The position numbers and the translations under genes are program-made. A stretch of DNA of 64,000 nt from Ruminococcaceae bacterium FB2012. GTDB taxonomy: Bacteria; Bacillota; Clostridia; Oscillospirales; Ruminococcaceae. The notes beneath the pieces were generated by a model that did not search any database, was not told the DNA's origin, and saw only the letters and a list, made by a program, of their open reading frames with translations. Below, piece by piece: positions 1-8,449 of this stretch (positions within the stretch are counted from its first letter, which is position 1; every line of letters begins with the position of its first letter). The DNA lies in assembly GCA_900104495.1 (NCBI GenBank), contig FMXS01000003.1, positions 124,001 to 188,000 on the forward strand, in the 5' to 3' direction.

Positions 1-364
1 ATCCGACCCCGACAGGAACACCATGTTCTCGGTGCATATGTACGGCTCGGCGGGCAAGAACGAAAAGACCATTGAAGATAATCTGACGGGCGCCACCGAC
101 CAGGGGCTCTGCGTCTGCGTGGGAGAGTTCGGCTACACCCATTCCGACGGCGACGTGGACGAAGGCTATATAATGGAATACTGCGACGCCAACAGCATCG
201 GCTGGATGGGCTGGAGCTGGAAGGGCAACAGCGGCGGAGTCGAATACCTCGACCTTTCCTACGACTGGGAAGGCACACAGCTCTCCCCCGACTGGGGTGA
301 AACGGTGGTCAACGGGGCCAAGGGCATCAAGGCGACCTCAAAGACCTGCTCGGTGTTCGGATAA
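1..364 (+). CDS. Endo-beta-1,4-mannanase (GH5, subfamily 8-like), 3' end only
   Basis: The gene enters from outside the window; the open frame begins at base 2 and about 120 residues are visible. The segment carries the last strands of a GH5 (beta/alpha)8 barrel: NTMFSVHMYG, then VCVGEFGY, whose Glu fits the GH5 catalytic nucleophile, then GWMGWSWKGNSGG and YLDLSYDW followed by WGETVVNG and GIKATS. The order WSWxGN...YLD...WG..VVNG..GIK.TS is what I know from subfamily 8 bacterial mannanases, which cut mannan backbones outside the cell. The signal peptide and any carbohydrate-binding or dockerin module would lie upstream; the protein ends shortly after the catalytic domain (…TCSVFG), so no C-terminal dockerin is present. 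Substrate assignment (mannan rather than cellulose) is by resemblance only. Confidence 0.8.
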   Translation, partial: SDPDRNTMFSVHMYGSAGKNEKTIEDNLTGATDQGLCVCVGEFGYTHSDGDVDEGYIMEYCDANSIGWMGWSWKGNSGGVEYLDLSYDWEGTQLSPDWGETVVNGAKGIKATSKTCSVFG

Positions 365-404
365 CGGCTTTGAAAAGAAAATCTTATCAGAGGGAAGGAT
401 AAAA

Positions 405-725
405 ATGGCAGTAATGACATTAACGGATCAGAATTTCAAGGAGACCACTATCGACAGCGGGAAAACTATCGTGGTGGATATATATACCAACTCCTGCCCG
501 GCCTGTGCAATGATGGCGCCGGTGTTTGAACGTGCCTCGGAGGAAACGAATGACGTCGTGTTTGCGGAGGTGGACGCCGGCAGGAACCCCGAGATCGTTT
601 CGGAGTTCAAGATCATGTCGGTGCCGACGCTGCTGCTGTTTAAAAAGGGCGAGCTGGTAAAAAAACACATCGGGGCACTGTCCCCCGTGGAGCTGGATCA
701 GTTCATCTTCGGGGACGATATGTAA
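405..725 (+). CDS. Thioredoxin-like protein with CPAC active site
   Basis: A 106-residue single-domain thioredoxin fold. The redox motif is SCPAC (Cys31, Cys34) in place of the classical WCGPC, and the cis-proline loop is seen as SVPTLLLF. Start chosen at 405 because AGGGAAGG lies 7 bases upstream; the same frame is open further upstream into the mannanase gene but has no ribosome site there. The missing Trp and the Ala in the CxxC dipeptide suggest a redox potential different from housekeeping thioredoxin. It lies 40 bases after the mannanase and is followed by a strong terminator, so it may be read through from the mannanase; no promoter of its own was found. Partner unknown. Confidence 0.85.
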   Translation: MAVMTLTDQNFKETTIDSGKTIVVDIYTNSCPACAMMAPVFERASEETNDVVFAEVDAGRNPEIVSEFKIMSVPTLLLFKKGELVKKHIGALSPVELDQFIFGDDM

Positions 726-782
726 AAAAGTATATGTCATAAGCTAAAGCAAATATAAAGCCCGTAAAAACGGGCCGTGGGG

Positions 783-830
783 ACACCCGCCGAAACGGCG
801 CAGATGCGTCGTGCGGCGGGTGTTATTTTA
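783..830 (+). terminator. Rho-independent terminator after thioredoxin-like gene
   Basis: ACACCCGCCG (783-792) pairs with CGGCGGGTGT (814-823), followed by TTATTTTA. A smaller hairpin CCCGT/ACGGG lies at 761-774 just before it. Confidence 0.8.
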
Positions 831-919
831 ATGATATATCGGTTTGAACAAAATAAAAAGGGATATTAGTGTAATATCGACAAAAAGCAATTTCATATTT
901 TAAATGTTTGTTAAAACAC

Positions 920-948
920 TTGCAAAAGCGGAACAAAAGGTATATAAT
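920..948 (+). promoter_or_regulatory. Promoter of hydCBA
   Basis: TTGCAA (920-925), 17-bp spacer, TATAAT (943-948). Transcription would start near 955, giving a leader of about 110 nt before hydC that contains short inverted repeats but no leader family I recognise. Confidence 0.85.
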
Positions 949-1065
949 TAACTATATAACGGTGTGCTCTGCCATGCCGTGGTATTGGTTTTTTAAGAGG
1001 CGCGGTGTTGTGTCGTCCGCGGCTCTGACGGCGTGTGCCGTACAATATTTGTAGGAGGTTTTGTT

Positions 1066-1575
1066 ATGAGTGAAAAATCCCTGATCCCGTTCAAGGGCAC
1101 TCCCGAGCAGGAAGCTGAGCTCAAGAAAGTTATCGAAGCTCACCGCAGCCAGCCGGGCGGACTTATGCCTACGCTTCAGGAAGCACAGGGTATCTACGGC
1201 TATCTGCCCGTAGAGGTCCAGAAAATGATCGCAGACGGTCTCGGGCTCTCCCTTTCGGAGGTCTTCGGCGTTGCGACATTCTATTCTCAGTTCTCGCTTA
1301 CACCCAAGGGCGAGCACCGCATCAGCGTCTGTCTCGGTACAGCCTGCTATGTTAAGGGCTCGGATAAGATCCTTGAGGCCGTTGAGCAGAAGCTGGGCAT
1401 CAAGTCCGGCGAATGTACTGCCGACGGCAAGTTCTCCATCGACGCCTGCCGCTGCGTAGGTGCCTGCGGTCTTGCTCCCGTAATGACTATCGACGAGGAC
1501 GTTTACGGAAAGATCACCCCCGATCAGGTCAGCAAGATCCTTGATTCCTATAACGAAGGAGGTGCCGATAAGTAA
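1066..1575 (+). CDS. hydC: [FeFe] hydrogenase subunit HydC (NuoE-like, 2Fe-2S)
   Basis: 169 residues; homologous to the 24-kDa NuoE subunit of complex I. Four cysteines in the usual spacing (Cys89-LGTA-Cys94 and Cys130-VGA-Cys134) would hold a thioredoxin-fold [2Fe-2S] cluster. The start at 1066 follows TAGGAGG by 8 bases; an in-frame ATG at 1033 has no ribosome site. The stop TAA shares its last base with the hydB start codon. In the trimeric HydABC enzymes, HydC belongs to the electron-bifurcating core, in which NADH and reduced ferredoxin together drive H2 formation. The assignment rests on the adjacent hydB and hydA; alone it could be any NuoE-type subunit. Confidence 0.95.
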   Translation: MSEKSLIPFKGTPEQEAELKKVIEAHRSQPGGLMPTLQEAQGIYGYLPVEVQKMIADGLGLSLSEVFGVATFYSQFSLTPKGEHRISVCLGTACYVKGSDKILEAVEQKLGIKSGECTADGKFSIDACRCVGACGLAPVMTIDEDVYGKITPDQVSKILDSYNEGGADK

Positions 1576-3485
1576 TGACAGTTGCAGATCTCAACAAAAT
1601 AAAGACCGAGTATGAAGACCTTGTCAAGGTCAGAAAGGTAGTCGAGGAGGAGGGCAAGAAGCTCGCCGAAAAGACCGGCTACCGCAAGCAGATCCTTGTG
1701 TGCGGCGGTACTGGCTGTACTTCCTCCGGCAGCAAGAAGGTCATTGCTGCTCTCGAGGACGAGCTCAAGGCTCAGAACGTCAATGACGTGCTTATCGTAA
1801 AGACCGGATGCTTCGGCCTCTGCGCTCTCGGCCCCATTATGATCGTTTATCCCGAAGGCTGCTTCTATTCTCAGGTCAAGCCCGAGAACATGAAGAGGAT
1901 CGTGGACGAGCATATCATCGGCGGCAATGTCTGCAAGGACCTCCTTTATAAGGAGACCGTTCATGAGGACGGCACTATCCTTTCCCTCTCCGAGACCAAC
2001 TTCTATAAGAAGCAGATGAGAATCGCTCTGGAAAACTGCGGCGTTATCGACCCCGAGAACGTCAAGGAATATATCGCTACCGAGGGCTATCAGGCACTTT
2101 ACAAGGTGCTGTTTGAGATGACTCCCGACGACGTTATCCAGACTATGCTGGATTCCGGCCTCCGCGGACGCGGCGGCGGCGGATTCCCCACCGGCAGAAA
2201 GTGGGCCTTTGCCAAGGCTTCCAAGGGCGACGTTAAGTATGTATGCTGCAACGCCGACGAGGGCGACCCGGGCGCATTCATGGACAGATCCATCCTTGAG
2301 GGCGACCCCCACGCCGTGCTCGAGGCTATGACCATTGCCGGTTATGCTATCGGCGCTCATCAGGGCTACATCTACGTCCGTGCTGAGTATCCTATCGCCG
2401 TTGAAAGACTGAAGATCGCTATCGCTCAGGCAAGAGAGTACGGCTTCCTCGGCAAGAACATCTTCGGCAGCGGCTTCGATTTCGATATCGAGATCCGTCT
2501 CGGCGCCGGCGCTTTCGTCTGCGGCGAAGAGACCGCTCTTATGAACTCCATCGAGGGCCACAGAGGCGAGCCCAAGCCCCGTCCTCCCTTCCCGGCTGTT
2601 AAGGGTCTGTTCGGTGTTCCGACTATCCTCAACAACGTTGAAACATGGTCCAACATTCCCAAGATCATCCGCAGAGGCGCAGATTGGTACGCTTCTATGG
2701 GTACAGAGACCTCCAAGGGCACCAAGGTATTCGCCCTCGGCGGAAAGATCACCAACGTAGGTCTTGTTGAAGTTCCTATGGGCACCACCCTCCGCGAGAT
2801 CATCGAGGAGATCGGCGGCGGCATCCCCAACGGCAAGAAGTTCAAGGCCGCTCAGACAGGCGGACCTTCCGGCGGATGCATCCCCGCAGAGCATATCGAT
2901 ACTCCTATTGACTACGAGAACCTGATGAAGCTGGGCTCCATGATGGGCTCCGGCGGACTTATCGTAATGGATGAGGACACCTGTATGGTGGACATCTCCA
3001 AGTTCTACCTCAACTTCACCGTTGACGAGAGCTGCGGTAAGTGTACTCCCTGCCGCGTAGGTACAAGAAGACTGCTCCAGTATCTGGAGAAGATCACCGA
3101 AGGCAAGGGCGAAATGAAGGATCTGGAGAACATCGAGGATCTGGCCAAGCATATGAAGAGCTCGTCGCTCTGCGCTCTGGGTCAGTCCGCTCCCAACCCG
3201 ATCCTTTCCACCATCCAGTATTTCAGGGATGAATATGTTGACCATATCCAGAACAAGCACTGCACCGCCGGTGTCTGCAAGAGCCTCGTAAGCTTCGAGA
3301 TCATCAAGGACAAGTGCATAGGCTGCGGCCTCTGCGCAAGAAACTGCCCTGTAAGCGCGATCTCCAAGACCGATTACATCGCTCCCGGCAAGAAGCTGCC
3401 CGCAATGGAGATCGACAAGGCGAAGTGCATCAAGTGCGGCGTCTGCGAGTCGAACTGCAAGTTCTCGGCTATCGTCAAGAAGTAA
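1575..3485 (+). CDS. hydB: [FeFe] hydrogenase subunit HydB (NuoF-like, FMN/NAD and Fe-S)
   Basis: 636 residues. In order: an N-terminal thioredoxin-like [2Fe-2S] domain (Cys43, Cys48, Cys79, Cys83), the FMN/NAD(H) Rossmann region with the glycine-rich GRGGGGFPTGRKW at 198-210, a SLBB segment, the NuoF [4Fe-4S] motif ESCGKCTPCRVG with a later SSLCALG, and two C-terminal ferredoxin motifs (CIGCGLCARNCP and CIKCGVCESNCK). This is the full HydB architecture of bifurcating hydrogenases and is longer than plain NuoF. HydB binds NAD(H) and the flavin where electrons are confurcated. It starts on the last base of the hydC stop (TAATG), which implies translational coupling. Cytoplasmic; no membrane segments. 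Confidence 0.95.
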   Translation: MTVADLNKIKTEYEDLVKVRKVVEEEGKKLAEKTGYRKQILVCGGTGCTSSGSKKVIAALEDELKAQNVNDVLIVKTGCFGLCALGPIMIVYPEGCFYSQVKPENMKRIVDEHIIGGNVCKDLLYKETVHEDGTILSLSETNFYKKQMRIALENCGVIDPENVKEYIATEGYQALYKVLFEMTPDDVIQTMLDSGLRGRGGGGFPTGRKWAFAKASKGDVKYVCCNADEGDPGAFMDRSILEGDPHAVLEAMTIAGYAIGAHQGYIYVRAEYPIAVERLKIAIAQAREYGFLGKNIFGSGFDFDIEIRLGAGAFVCGEETALMNSIEGHRGEPKPRPPFPAVKGLFGVPTILNNVETWSNIPKIIRRGADWYASMGTETSKGTKVFALGGKITNVGLVEVPMGTTLREIIEEIGGGIPNGKKFKAAQTGGPSGGCIPAEHIDTPIDYENLMKLGSMMGSGGLIVMDEDTCMVDISKFYLNFTVDESCGKCTPCRVGTRRLLQYLEKITEGKGEMKDLENIEDLAKHMKSSSLCALGQSAPNPILSTIQYFRDEYVDHIQNKHCTAGVCKSLVSFEIIKDKCIGCGLCARNCPVSAISKTDYIAPGKKLPAMEIDKAKCIKCGVCESNCKFSAIVKK

Positions 3486-3505
3486 GTGTAAGGAGGTTAG
3501 GTTAA

Positions 3506-5245
3506 ATGGAAAACACAATGGTTCATCTTAAAGTGAACGGTATAGATGTTGAAGTTCCTGCCGGCTCTACAATACTTCAGGCTGCTAAGGCTGCAAACAT
3601 TGATATCCCTTCGCTTTGCTATTTAAAGGACGTTAACTGCATCGGTGCCTGCCGCATCTGTGTGGTTGAGATCAAGAACAGAAGAGGTCTGGCCGCTGCC
3701 TGCGTATATCCCGTTGAGGAGGGTATGGAGGTAGAGACCAATACTCCCGCTGTCAGAAATTCGAGAAAGACCACTCTGGAGCTGCTGCTCTCCACACACA
3801 ACAAGAAGTGCCTCTCCTGCGAGAGAAGCGAGAACTGCGAGCTGCAGAGACTTTCCAGAGATTACGGCGTTGATGAGGACCGCTTCATCAACGAGGGCAC
3901 AAGATATGAGATCGACGACAGCTCGGCTTATATCGTAAGAGATAACAACAAGTGCATCAACTGCCAGAGATGCGTTGCCGCTTGTAAGAACCTCCAGAGC
4001 ATCGCCTGCATCGGTGAGATCAGAAGAGGCTTCAACACCCATATCGGCTGCGCCTTCGACGGCAAGCTGGCAGACGCTCCCTGCGTAGGCTGCGGTCAGT
4101 GCATCGTTGCCTGTCCCGTAGGCGCTCTGACAGAAAAGGACAACACCCAGGACGTCTGGAACGCTATCGCGGACCCCGAGAAGGAAGTCGTATTCTTCAC
4201 CGCTCCTTCTATCCGCGCTACTCTCGGCGAGGCCTTCGGCAATCCCATAGGCACCAACGTTGAGGGCAAAATGGTCGCCGGCATCAGAAGACTGGGCGCC
4301 GATAAGGTGTTCAACATGGACGTTACCGCCGACCTCACTATTATGGAAGAGGCCAACGAGCTGATCGAGAGGATCCAGAACGGCGGCACTCTGCCGATGT
4401 TCACCTCCTGCTGCCCCGGCTGGGTAAAGTTCTGCGAGCATTACTATCCCGATTTCCTGCCGCATCTTTCCAGCTGCAAGAGCCCGCAGCAGATGTTCGG
4501 TGCCGTTCTCAAGAGCTACTACTGCCAGAAGAACAACATCGATCCCAAGAAGCTTTTCGTAGTCAGCGTTATCCCCTGCACCTCCAAGAAGTTCGAGGTA
4601 ACAAGAGAGGAGCAGAGAAGCGGCGATTATGACGATGTGGATGTAGCACTCACCACAAGAGAACTGGCCAGAATGATAAAGCGTGCCGGCCTTGACTTCA
4701 ATGCTCTGCCCGACGAGGATTGGGACAATCCCTTTGAGATCGCTTCCGGTGCGGGCGCTATCTTCGGCGCTACCGGCGGTGTTATGGAAGCTGCTCTCAG
4801 AACCGCAGCCTTCAAGCTGGACGGCAAGTGCGACGCTCTCGTATTCAACGAGGTAAGAGGCACCAAGGGCATCAAGGAGGCCGAGTACACCGTAGGCGGC
4901 GTTACCGTCAAGGTAGCTGTTGCTTCCGGCCTTGCCAACGCAAGAACCCTTATCGATGCTATCAACAAGGGCGAGAAGGATTACCAGTTCGTTGAGATCA
5001 TGGCCTGCCCCGGCGGCTGCATCAACGGCGGCGGTCAGCCCTATCAGCCCGATACCGTCCGCAACAACGTGGATCTCAAGGCCCTCAGAGCCAAGGCTCT
5101 GTACGACCTCGACGATACCATGGAGCTGAGAAAGTCCCACGAGAGCCCTGTTATGGATCTGCTCTATAACGAGTTCTTCAAGGCTCCCGGCTCGCATGAG
5201 GCTCACAAGTATCTGCATACGCCTTATGTAAAGAGAGGAAACTGA
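3506..5245 (+). CDS. hydA: [FeFe] hydrogenase catalytic subunit HydA
   Basis: 579 residues. The N-terminus is a plant-type [2Fe-2S] ferredoxin domain (Cys38, 45, 49, 52, 66 region), followed by a His/Cys [4Fe-4S] region (about 98-120) and two [4Fe-4S] motifs (Cys150-Cys160 and Cys193-Cys203). The H-cluster domain has L1 TSCCPGW at 300-306, L2 IPCTSKKFE at 356-364 and L3 MACPGGCINGGGQP at 499-512, supplying Cys303, Cys358, Cys501 and Cys505 as ligands and Cys302 as the proton-transfer residue. L2 normally begins with Met; here it is Ile. AAGGAGGT precedes the start; the gap to hydB is 20 bases. Maturases HydE/F/G are not in this window. Reaction: 2 H+ + 2 e- to H2, cytoplasmic. Confidence 0.96.
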   Translation: MENTMVHLKVNGIDVEVPAGSTILQAAKAANIDIPSLCYLKDVNCIGACRICVVEIKNRRGLAAACVYPVEEGMEVETNTPAVRNSRKTTLELLLSTHNKKCLSCERSENCELQRLSRDYGVDEDRFINEGTRYEIDDSSAYIVRDNNKCINCQRCVAACKNLQSIACIGEIRRGFNTHIGCAFDGKLADAPCVGCGQCIVACPVGALTEKDNTQDVWNAIADPEKEVVFFTAPSIRATLGEAFGNPIGTNVEGKMVAGIRRLGADKVFNMDVTADLTIMEEANELIERIQNGGTLPMFTSCCPGWVKFCEHYYPDFLPHLSSCKSPQQMFGAVLKSYYCQKNNIDPKKLFVVSVIPCTSKKFEVTREEQRSGDYDDVDVALTTRELARMIKRAGLDFNALPDEDWDNPFEIASGAGAIFGATGGVMEAALRTAAFKLDGKCDALVFNEVRGTKGIKEAEYTVGGVTVKVAVASGLANARTLIDAINKGEKDYQFVEIMACPGGCINGGGQPYQPDTVRNNVDLKALRAKALYDLDDTMELRKSHESPVMDLLYNEFFKAPGSHEAHKYLHTPYVKRGN

Positions 5246-5275
5246 TCCGAGTGCGGATATAGTTAGTTGATCTCG

Positions 5276-5310
5276 GCACCTCTGCTGTGTTGCGGCAGAG
5301 GTGCTTTTTT
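5276..5310 (+). terminator. Terminator of hydCBA
   Basis: GCACCTCTGC (5276-5285) pairs with GCAGAGGTGC (5295-5304), followed by six T. Confidence 0.9.
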
Positions 5311-5349
5311 GTACTCCCGGAAGGGGCTGCACGAGCTTATATTCAGACG

Positions 5350-5400
5350 AAAAAACGGTATATCTCCCTGCCGGCAGGCGGGGGCGATATACCGTTTTTC
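5350..5400. terminator. Bidirectional terminator
   Basis: ACGGTATATC (5355-5364) pairs with GATATACCGT (5386-5395), flanked by A and T runs, so it can work on both strands. It mainly serves the minus-strand membrane-protein operon that ends at 5488. The same stem theme (ACGGTATC...GATACCGT) recurs at 42571. Confidence 0.8.
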
Positions 5401-5487
5401 GCACTTTCGGATCAATTAAATCGTTGCTGTGCAGCAGTCTCCTTTATCCGATCTTCGTTTTTGATCTGCTGTGGCTTTCCGACGGAC

Positions 5488-6480
5488 TCACGGCAGCACC
5501 GAACGGCTGTCTTTTTCTCCTGCGGGGACGCTTCCGGGTTCGCGATGCTCAATGGAGGTGGAGCCGTCCTTTTTTGTGCGGTAGATCATCGGGGTCTGCT
5601 GGAAAAATTCCTCGGAAGGCGGATCCTTTAGCTTTTTGGAACGGATCTCCTCCATAAATAGCCGTTCAAGTTCCGGACCGGTAAGCTCTCCGTTTTGAAG
5701 GCCGTCGTCAATGTACATATTCTTCAGATTGTCCATTGTGTAGGCCGTTTCGGACTTCTCCCGAGGACGGTAGATCTTCCGATGCTGCTGGAGATTTCCC
5801 GCAGGGTCGGGAACGGGGACCTCAAAGGCTTTTTTCTCGCCCTCCAGGAATTCCTCGTGACCCACGGAAGTAACCTGCGCGCCGTCGGCGGTGTTCTCAA
5901 TGAATCTCACCGCGCTCTCGCTGTCGGCACGGTGGATGTAGCTTTCGTCACTGAGCGTGTTGCTGAATGGAAAGCGGGGATGCTTTTTCAACTCCTCAAG
6001 CTCGCGGATGACATCGTGTCCGAGAATATTTGCTCCTGCCGAAAGCACGATCATCACAAACTGGAGGACCAATTGCCCGGTCCCGACAGGGACTCCTGCG
6101 CTGCGGACATATCCTACCACCGTATCGTGGGTGCCTTGACCGGTGCCCAGTATCAGCAGGGCGGGATACAAAAGCACTTGAACGGTTATTGCCGACACGG
6201 CCAGCACCGTCTGCTTACGGGGAGTATCGCAGTAGATCGCGGACGTTGCCACGAAGGCTGCCGTCATTGCAAAGAAAAAGACCAGATCGGCGGTGTTCGA
6301 GGAAAAATGTCCCAGTCTTATGATCGAAGTTATCAGATCGAACAGCGAAACAGCCGCCAGCACACCTGTTACCAGCATGGACAGCGCAAGAAGGCGCTGT
6401 TTTTTCTTAGCAGCTTTATACATTTCCCGAAGCTCCTCATCCGGGGCGATGAGAAAATCTTCCTCTGCGATCTTCTTCAT
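5488..6480 (-). CDS. Membrane protein of unknown function, paralogue A
   Basis: 330 residues, no family recognised. The first 35 residues are cytoplasmic and charged, followed by four hydrophobic segments in two pairs: about 31-55, 66-86, 93-112 and 133-153. A cytoplasmic tail of about 175 residues follows, with the motifs HPRFPFSN, VGHEEFLEG, MYIDDGLQNGEL and EEFFQQTPMIYR. The gene just upstream (6504-7433) has the same plan and the same motifs, so the two arose by tandem duplication. AAAGGAAC lies ahead of the ATG. The gap between the paralogues is 23 bases; both follow the GlmU-like gene and probably share its promoter at 8256-8284. No enzymatic signature; a scaffold or sensor is possible but unsupported. 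Confidence 0.75.
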   Translation of the reverse strand: MKKIAEEDFLIAPDEELREMYKAAKKKQRLLALSMLVTGVLAAVSLFDLITSIIRLGHFSSNTADLVFFFAMTAAFVATSAIYCDTPRKQTVLAVSAITVQVLLYPALLILGTGQGTHDTVVGYVRSAGVPVGTGQLVLQFVMIVLSAGANILGHDVIRELEELKKHPRFPFSNTLSDESYIHRADSESAVRFIENTADGAQVTSVGHEEFLEGEKKAFEVPVPDPAGNLQQHRKIYRPREKSETAYTMDNLKNMYIDDGLQNGELTGPELERLFMEEIRSKKLKDPPSEEFFQQTPMIYRTKKDGSTSIEHREPGSVPAGEKDSRSVLP

Positions 6481-6503
6481 GTCGTGTCACGTTCCTTTTT
6501 GCG

Positions 6504-7433
6504 TCACATCAGAACAGTGCGGCTCTTTTCTTCGGAAGAGGCAGACGGATCCTCGCGGGGGCCCTCGTTAGTGGAGCCGTGCTTCTGAGGACGCCAGACG
6601 ATCGTCTGCTGCTGGAAGAAATCTTCGGGAGTCTCCTCCGGGGGCTTCGCGGGAGCGGTGGCTTTTCTAAGCTGTTTTTCCAATTCCTCCCCCACAAGTT
6701 CTCCGTTCTGCAGGCCGTCGTCGAAGTACATTTTATCAAGGTTGTCGAGGATGTAGGAGGTCTTGTCGCTTTCGTCGGTCCACACGCGGGCCTTCTCCTG
6801 AAACAGCTCCACAAGCTCTTCCTTGGCAGGCTCGGACTTTTTAACATCGCCCTCAAAGATGTCCTCGTGTCCGCCGGCCACCACCTTTCCCTGATTGAGA
6901 GTGCTTTCGATGCGCTTGACTGCTCTGGAATCGGTGGAGCCGTTGGTGAAAACGGCATGGGTAAAGGACTCGTCCCGGCGCCAGTTGTCAAAGGGATACC
7001 GGGGATGTTCCCTCAGATCGGACATCTCCTTGATTATGGGCCGTGCGATAAGGTTTGCAACGTTGGCTGCTGCCGCAGACAGGAACTGCACCAGCGTCGG
7101 GAAGAAATTCCCGTTTATCAGTCCGACAACAATGAACCCGGCCAATATCAGCAGAAGCTGGAATATATCAACAGCTATGACCAGCTTTTTCTGCATCTCC
7201 GGCGTATTGGAGAAAATGAAACTGTAACAGATAAAACCGGCGACCATCGAAAAGCCTGTCAAACCCGCTCCGGCGTTGCTGCCCACCATATCGGGAAGGA
7301 GCACGCCGCCTAAATAGATATACGCAAGCATCGGCAGAGAGATAAACTTTATCACAGCCTTGTTATGCTTGAAATGCGCCCTCAGCTCCTCGTCGGGCAG
7401 GATCTTAAGATCGTCCTTGTTGAGCTTTTCCAT
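6504..7433 (-). CDS. Membrane protein of unknown function, paralogue B
   Basis: 309 residues, tandem paralogue of the gene at 5488-6480. Shared features in order: N-terminal LPDEELR near residue 12, four hydrophobic segments between about 29 and 145, then HPRYPFDN, GGHEDIFEG, MYFDDGLQNGEL and EDFFQQQTIVWRPQKHGST, ending in a Ser/Glu-rich tail. The strongest conservation between the copies is the cytoplasmic MYxDDGLQNGEL block, suggesting a functional binding motif. Ribosome site GGGGGAGAACCC sits right before the ATG. It begins 34 bases after the GlmU-like gene, so all three genes look co-transcribed. Function unknown. Confidence 0.75.
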   Translation of the reverse strand: MEKLNKDDLKILPDEELRAHFKHNKAVIKFISLPMLAYIYLGGVLLPDMVGSNAGAGLTGFSMVAGFICYSFIFSNTPEMQKKLVIAVDIFQLLLILAGFIVVGLINGNFFPTLVQFLSAAAANVANLIARPIIKEMSDLREHPRYPFDNWRRDESFTHAVFTNGSTDSRAVKRIESTLNQGKVVAGGHEDIFEGDVKKSEPAKEELVELFQEKARVWTDESDKTSYILDNLDKMYFDDGLQNGELVGEELEKQLRKATAPAKPPEETPEDFFQQQTIVWRPQKHGSTNEGPREDPSASSEEKSRTVLM

Positions 7434-7467
7434 GGGTTCTCCCCCTTCATCCGGAATGAGTTCCGGT

Positions 7468-8214
7468 TTACTTCATCTGCGCTGCAAGCTCGTTGAGATA
7501 CGCCAGCCCCGCGGGATCGTTGGCCCCGAGGGAAACGTTCGGATTTGCGGAGATATAGGCGTTGGCGCGTCTGCCCTTGCCGATAAGCAGTCCGAGGCAG
7601 TCTGTGAGATAGTATTCTCCCTGAGCGTTGTTGGGAGTCAGCTCAAAGAGGACGTCCAGCAGGTCGGCGGTCCTGAACCAGTAACATCCGGAGTTGATCT
7701 CCTTGATCTTTGTCTGTTCGGGAGTGCAGTCCTTCTGCTCCACGATGCCGGAGATGCCGTCGGCGGTGCGGATGATCCGCCCGTAGCCGGCGGGATCCTC
7801 CTTTTCGGAGGTCACGACGGTGACGGCGTTGCCCTCCTTCGTATGGAGATCGAGGGCGCCCTTGATAGTGGGCGGGTCGATGAAAGGCGCGTCGCCGCAG
7901 AGGATCAGCGTGTTGCCGTCCTTGTGGGCTTCAAGGAAATCCTTGGCCATCTGAACGGCGTGGCCCGTTCCGAGGCGCTCCGACTGGAGCACGGTGACGA
8001 TCTCCGCACGGCTGTTTCTGCCGGCAAGGAACTCGTCGATCATTTCGGCCTTGTGGCCCTTGACCACGCATATCTTCCGGCAGCCTGCGTCCTCGCAGGC
8101 GGTGATGACCCAGTCCAGCATTGCTCTGCCCTGGACCTGACAAAGCACCTTCGGGCCGTCGGACTTCATTCTTTTGCCCTGCCCTCCGGCAAGGATTATA
8201 ACATTGTTTTCCAT
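7468..8214 (-). CDS. Sugar-phosphate nucleotidyltransferase, GlmU N-domain-like
   Basis: 248 residues. The N-terminus VIILAGGQGKRMKSDGPKVL is the nucleotide-binding signature of UDP-GlcNAc pyrophosphorylases; LQSERLGTGHAV, LILCGDAPF and GYGRIIR follow as in the GlmU uridyltransferase domain, and EINSGCYWF fits the sugar-binding region. The left-handed beta-helix acetyltransferase half of GlmU is missing: the protein ends about 20 residues after the nucleotidyltransferase fold. It would join UTP (or another NTP) to a hexosamine-1-phosphate. GGAGG lies 8 bases before the ATG and a strong promoter is upstream. It may complement a separate acetyltransferase or serve a surface glycan; the two downstream membrane proteins give no clear hint. 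Confidence 0.85.
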   Translation of the reverse strand: MENNVIILAGGQGKRMKSDGPKVLCQVQGRAMLDWVITACEDAGCRKICVVKGHKAEMIDEFLAGRNSRAEIVTVLQSERLGTGHAVQMAKDFLEAHKDGNTLILCGDAPFIDPPTIKGALDLHTKEGNAVTVVTSEKEDPAGYGRIIRTADGISGIVEQKDCTPEQTKIKEINSGCYWFRTADLLDVLFELTPNNAQGEYYLTDCLGLLIGKGRRANAYISANPNVSLGANDPAGLAYLNELAAQMK

Positions 8215-8255
8215 ATAGGTTTCCTCCGTTAAATGATTTTACTCTTTCCGAATAC

Positions 8256-8284
8256 AGTATAGCACATCTTCTTTAAAAAGTCAA
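8256..8284 (-). promoter_or_regulatory. Promoter of the nucleotidyltransferase operon
   Basis: On the minus strand: TTGACT (8284-8279), 17-bp spacer, TATACT (8261-8256). Confidence 0.85.
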
Positions 8285-8376
8285 ATTGAAGGCGAGGAGA
8301 GGCTATTGCTTGAATTTATACAGCTATATTCGTCATTAATAACAGAAACGTACTCGAAAGTTTGTAATATATAACA

Positions 8377-8405
8377 TAGAAAAATTAACATCTTTCTGTT
8401 ATAAT
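8377..8405 (+). promoter_or_regulatory. Promoter of the HlyD/FtsX pair
   Basis: TAGAAA (8377-8382), 17-bp spacer, TATAAT (8400-8405). It is divergent from the promoter at 8256-8284. Confidence 0.7.
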
Positions 8406-8449
8406 AAATTGTGTATACATTCGTTTTGACTCTCGAAAGGATAAATGAT

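Noticed and set aside
1548..3518. 656-residue antisense open frame over hydB
   Set aside because: It mirrors the codon bias of hydB, has no ribosome site and no recognisable protein features; hydB is certain.
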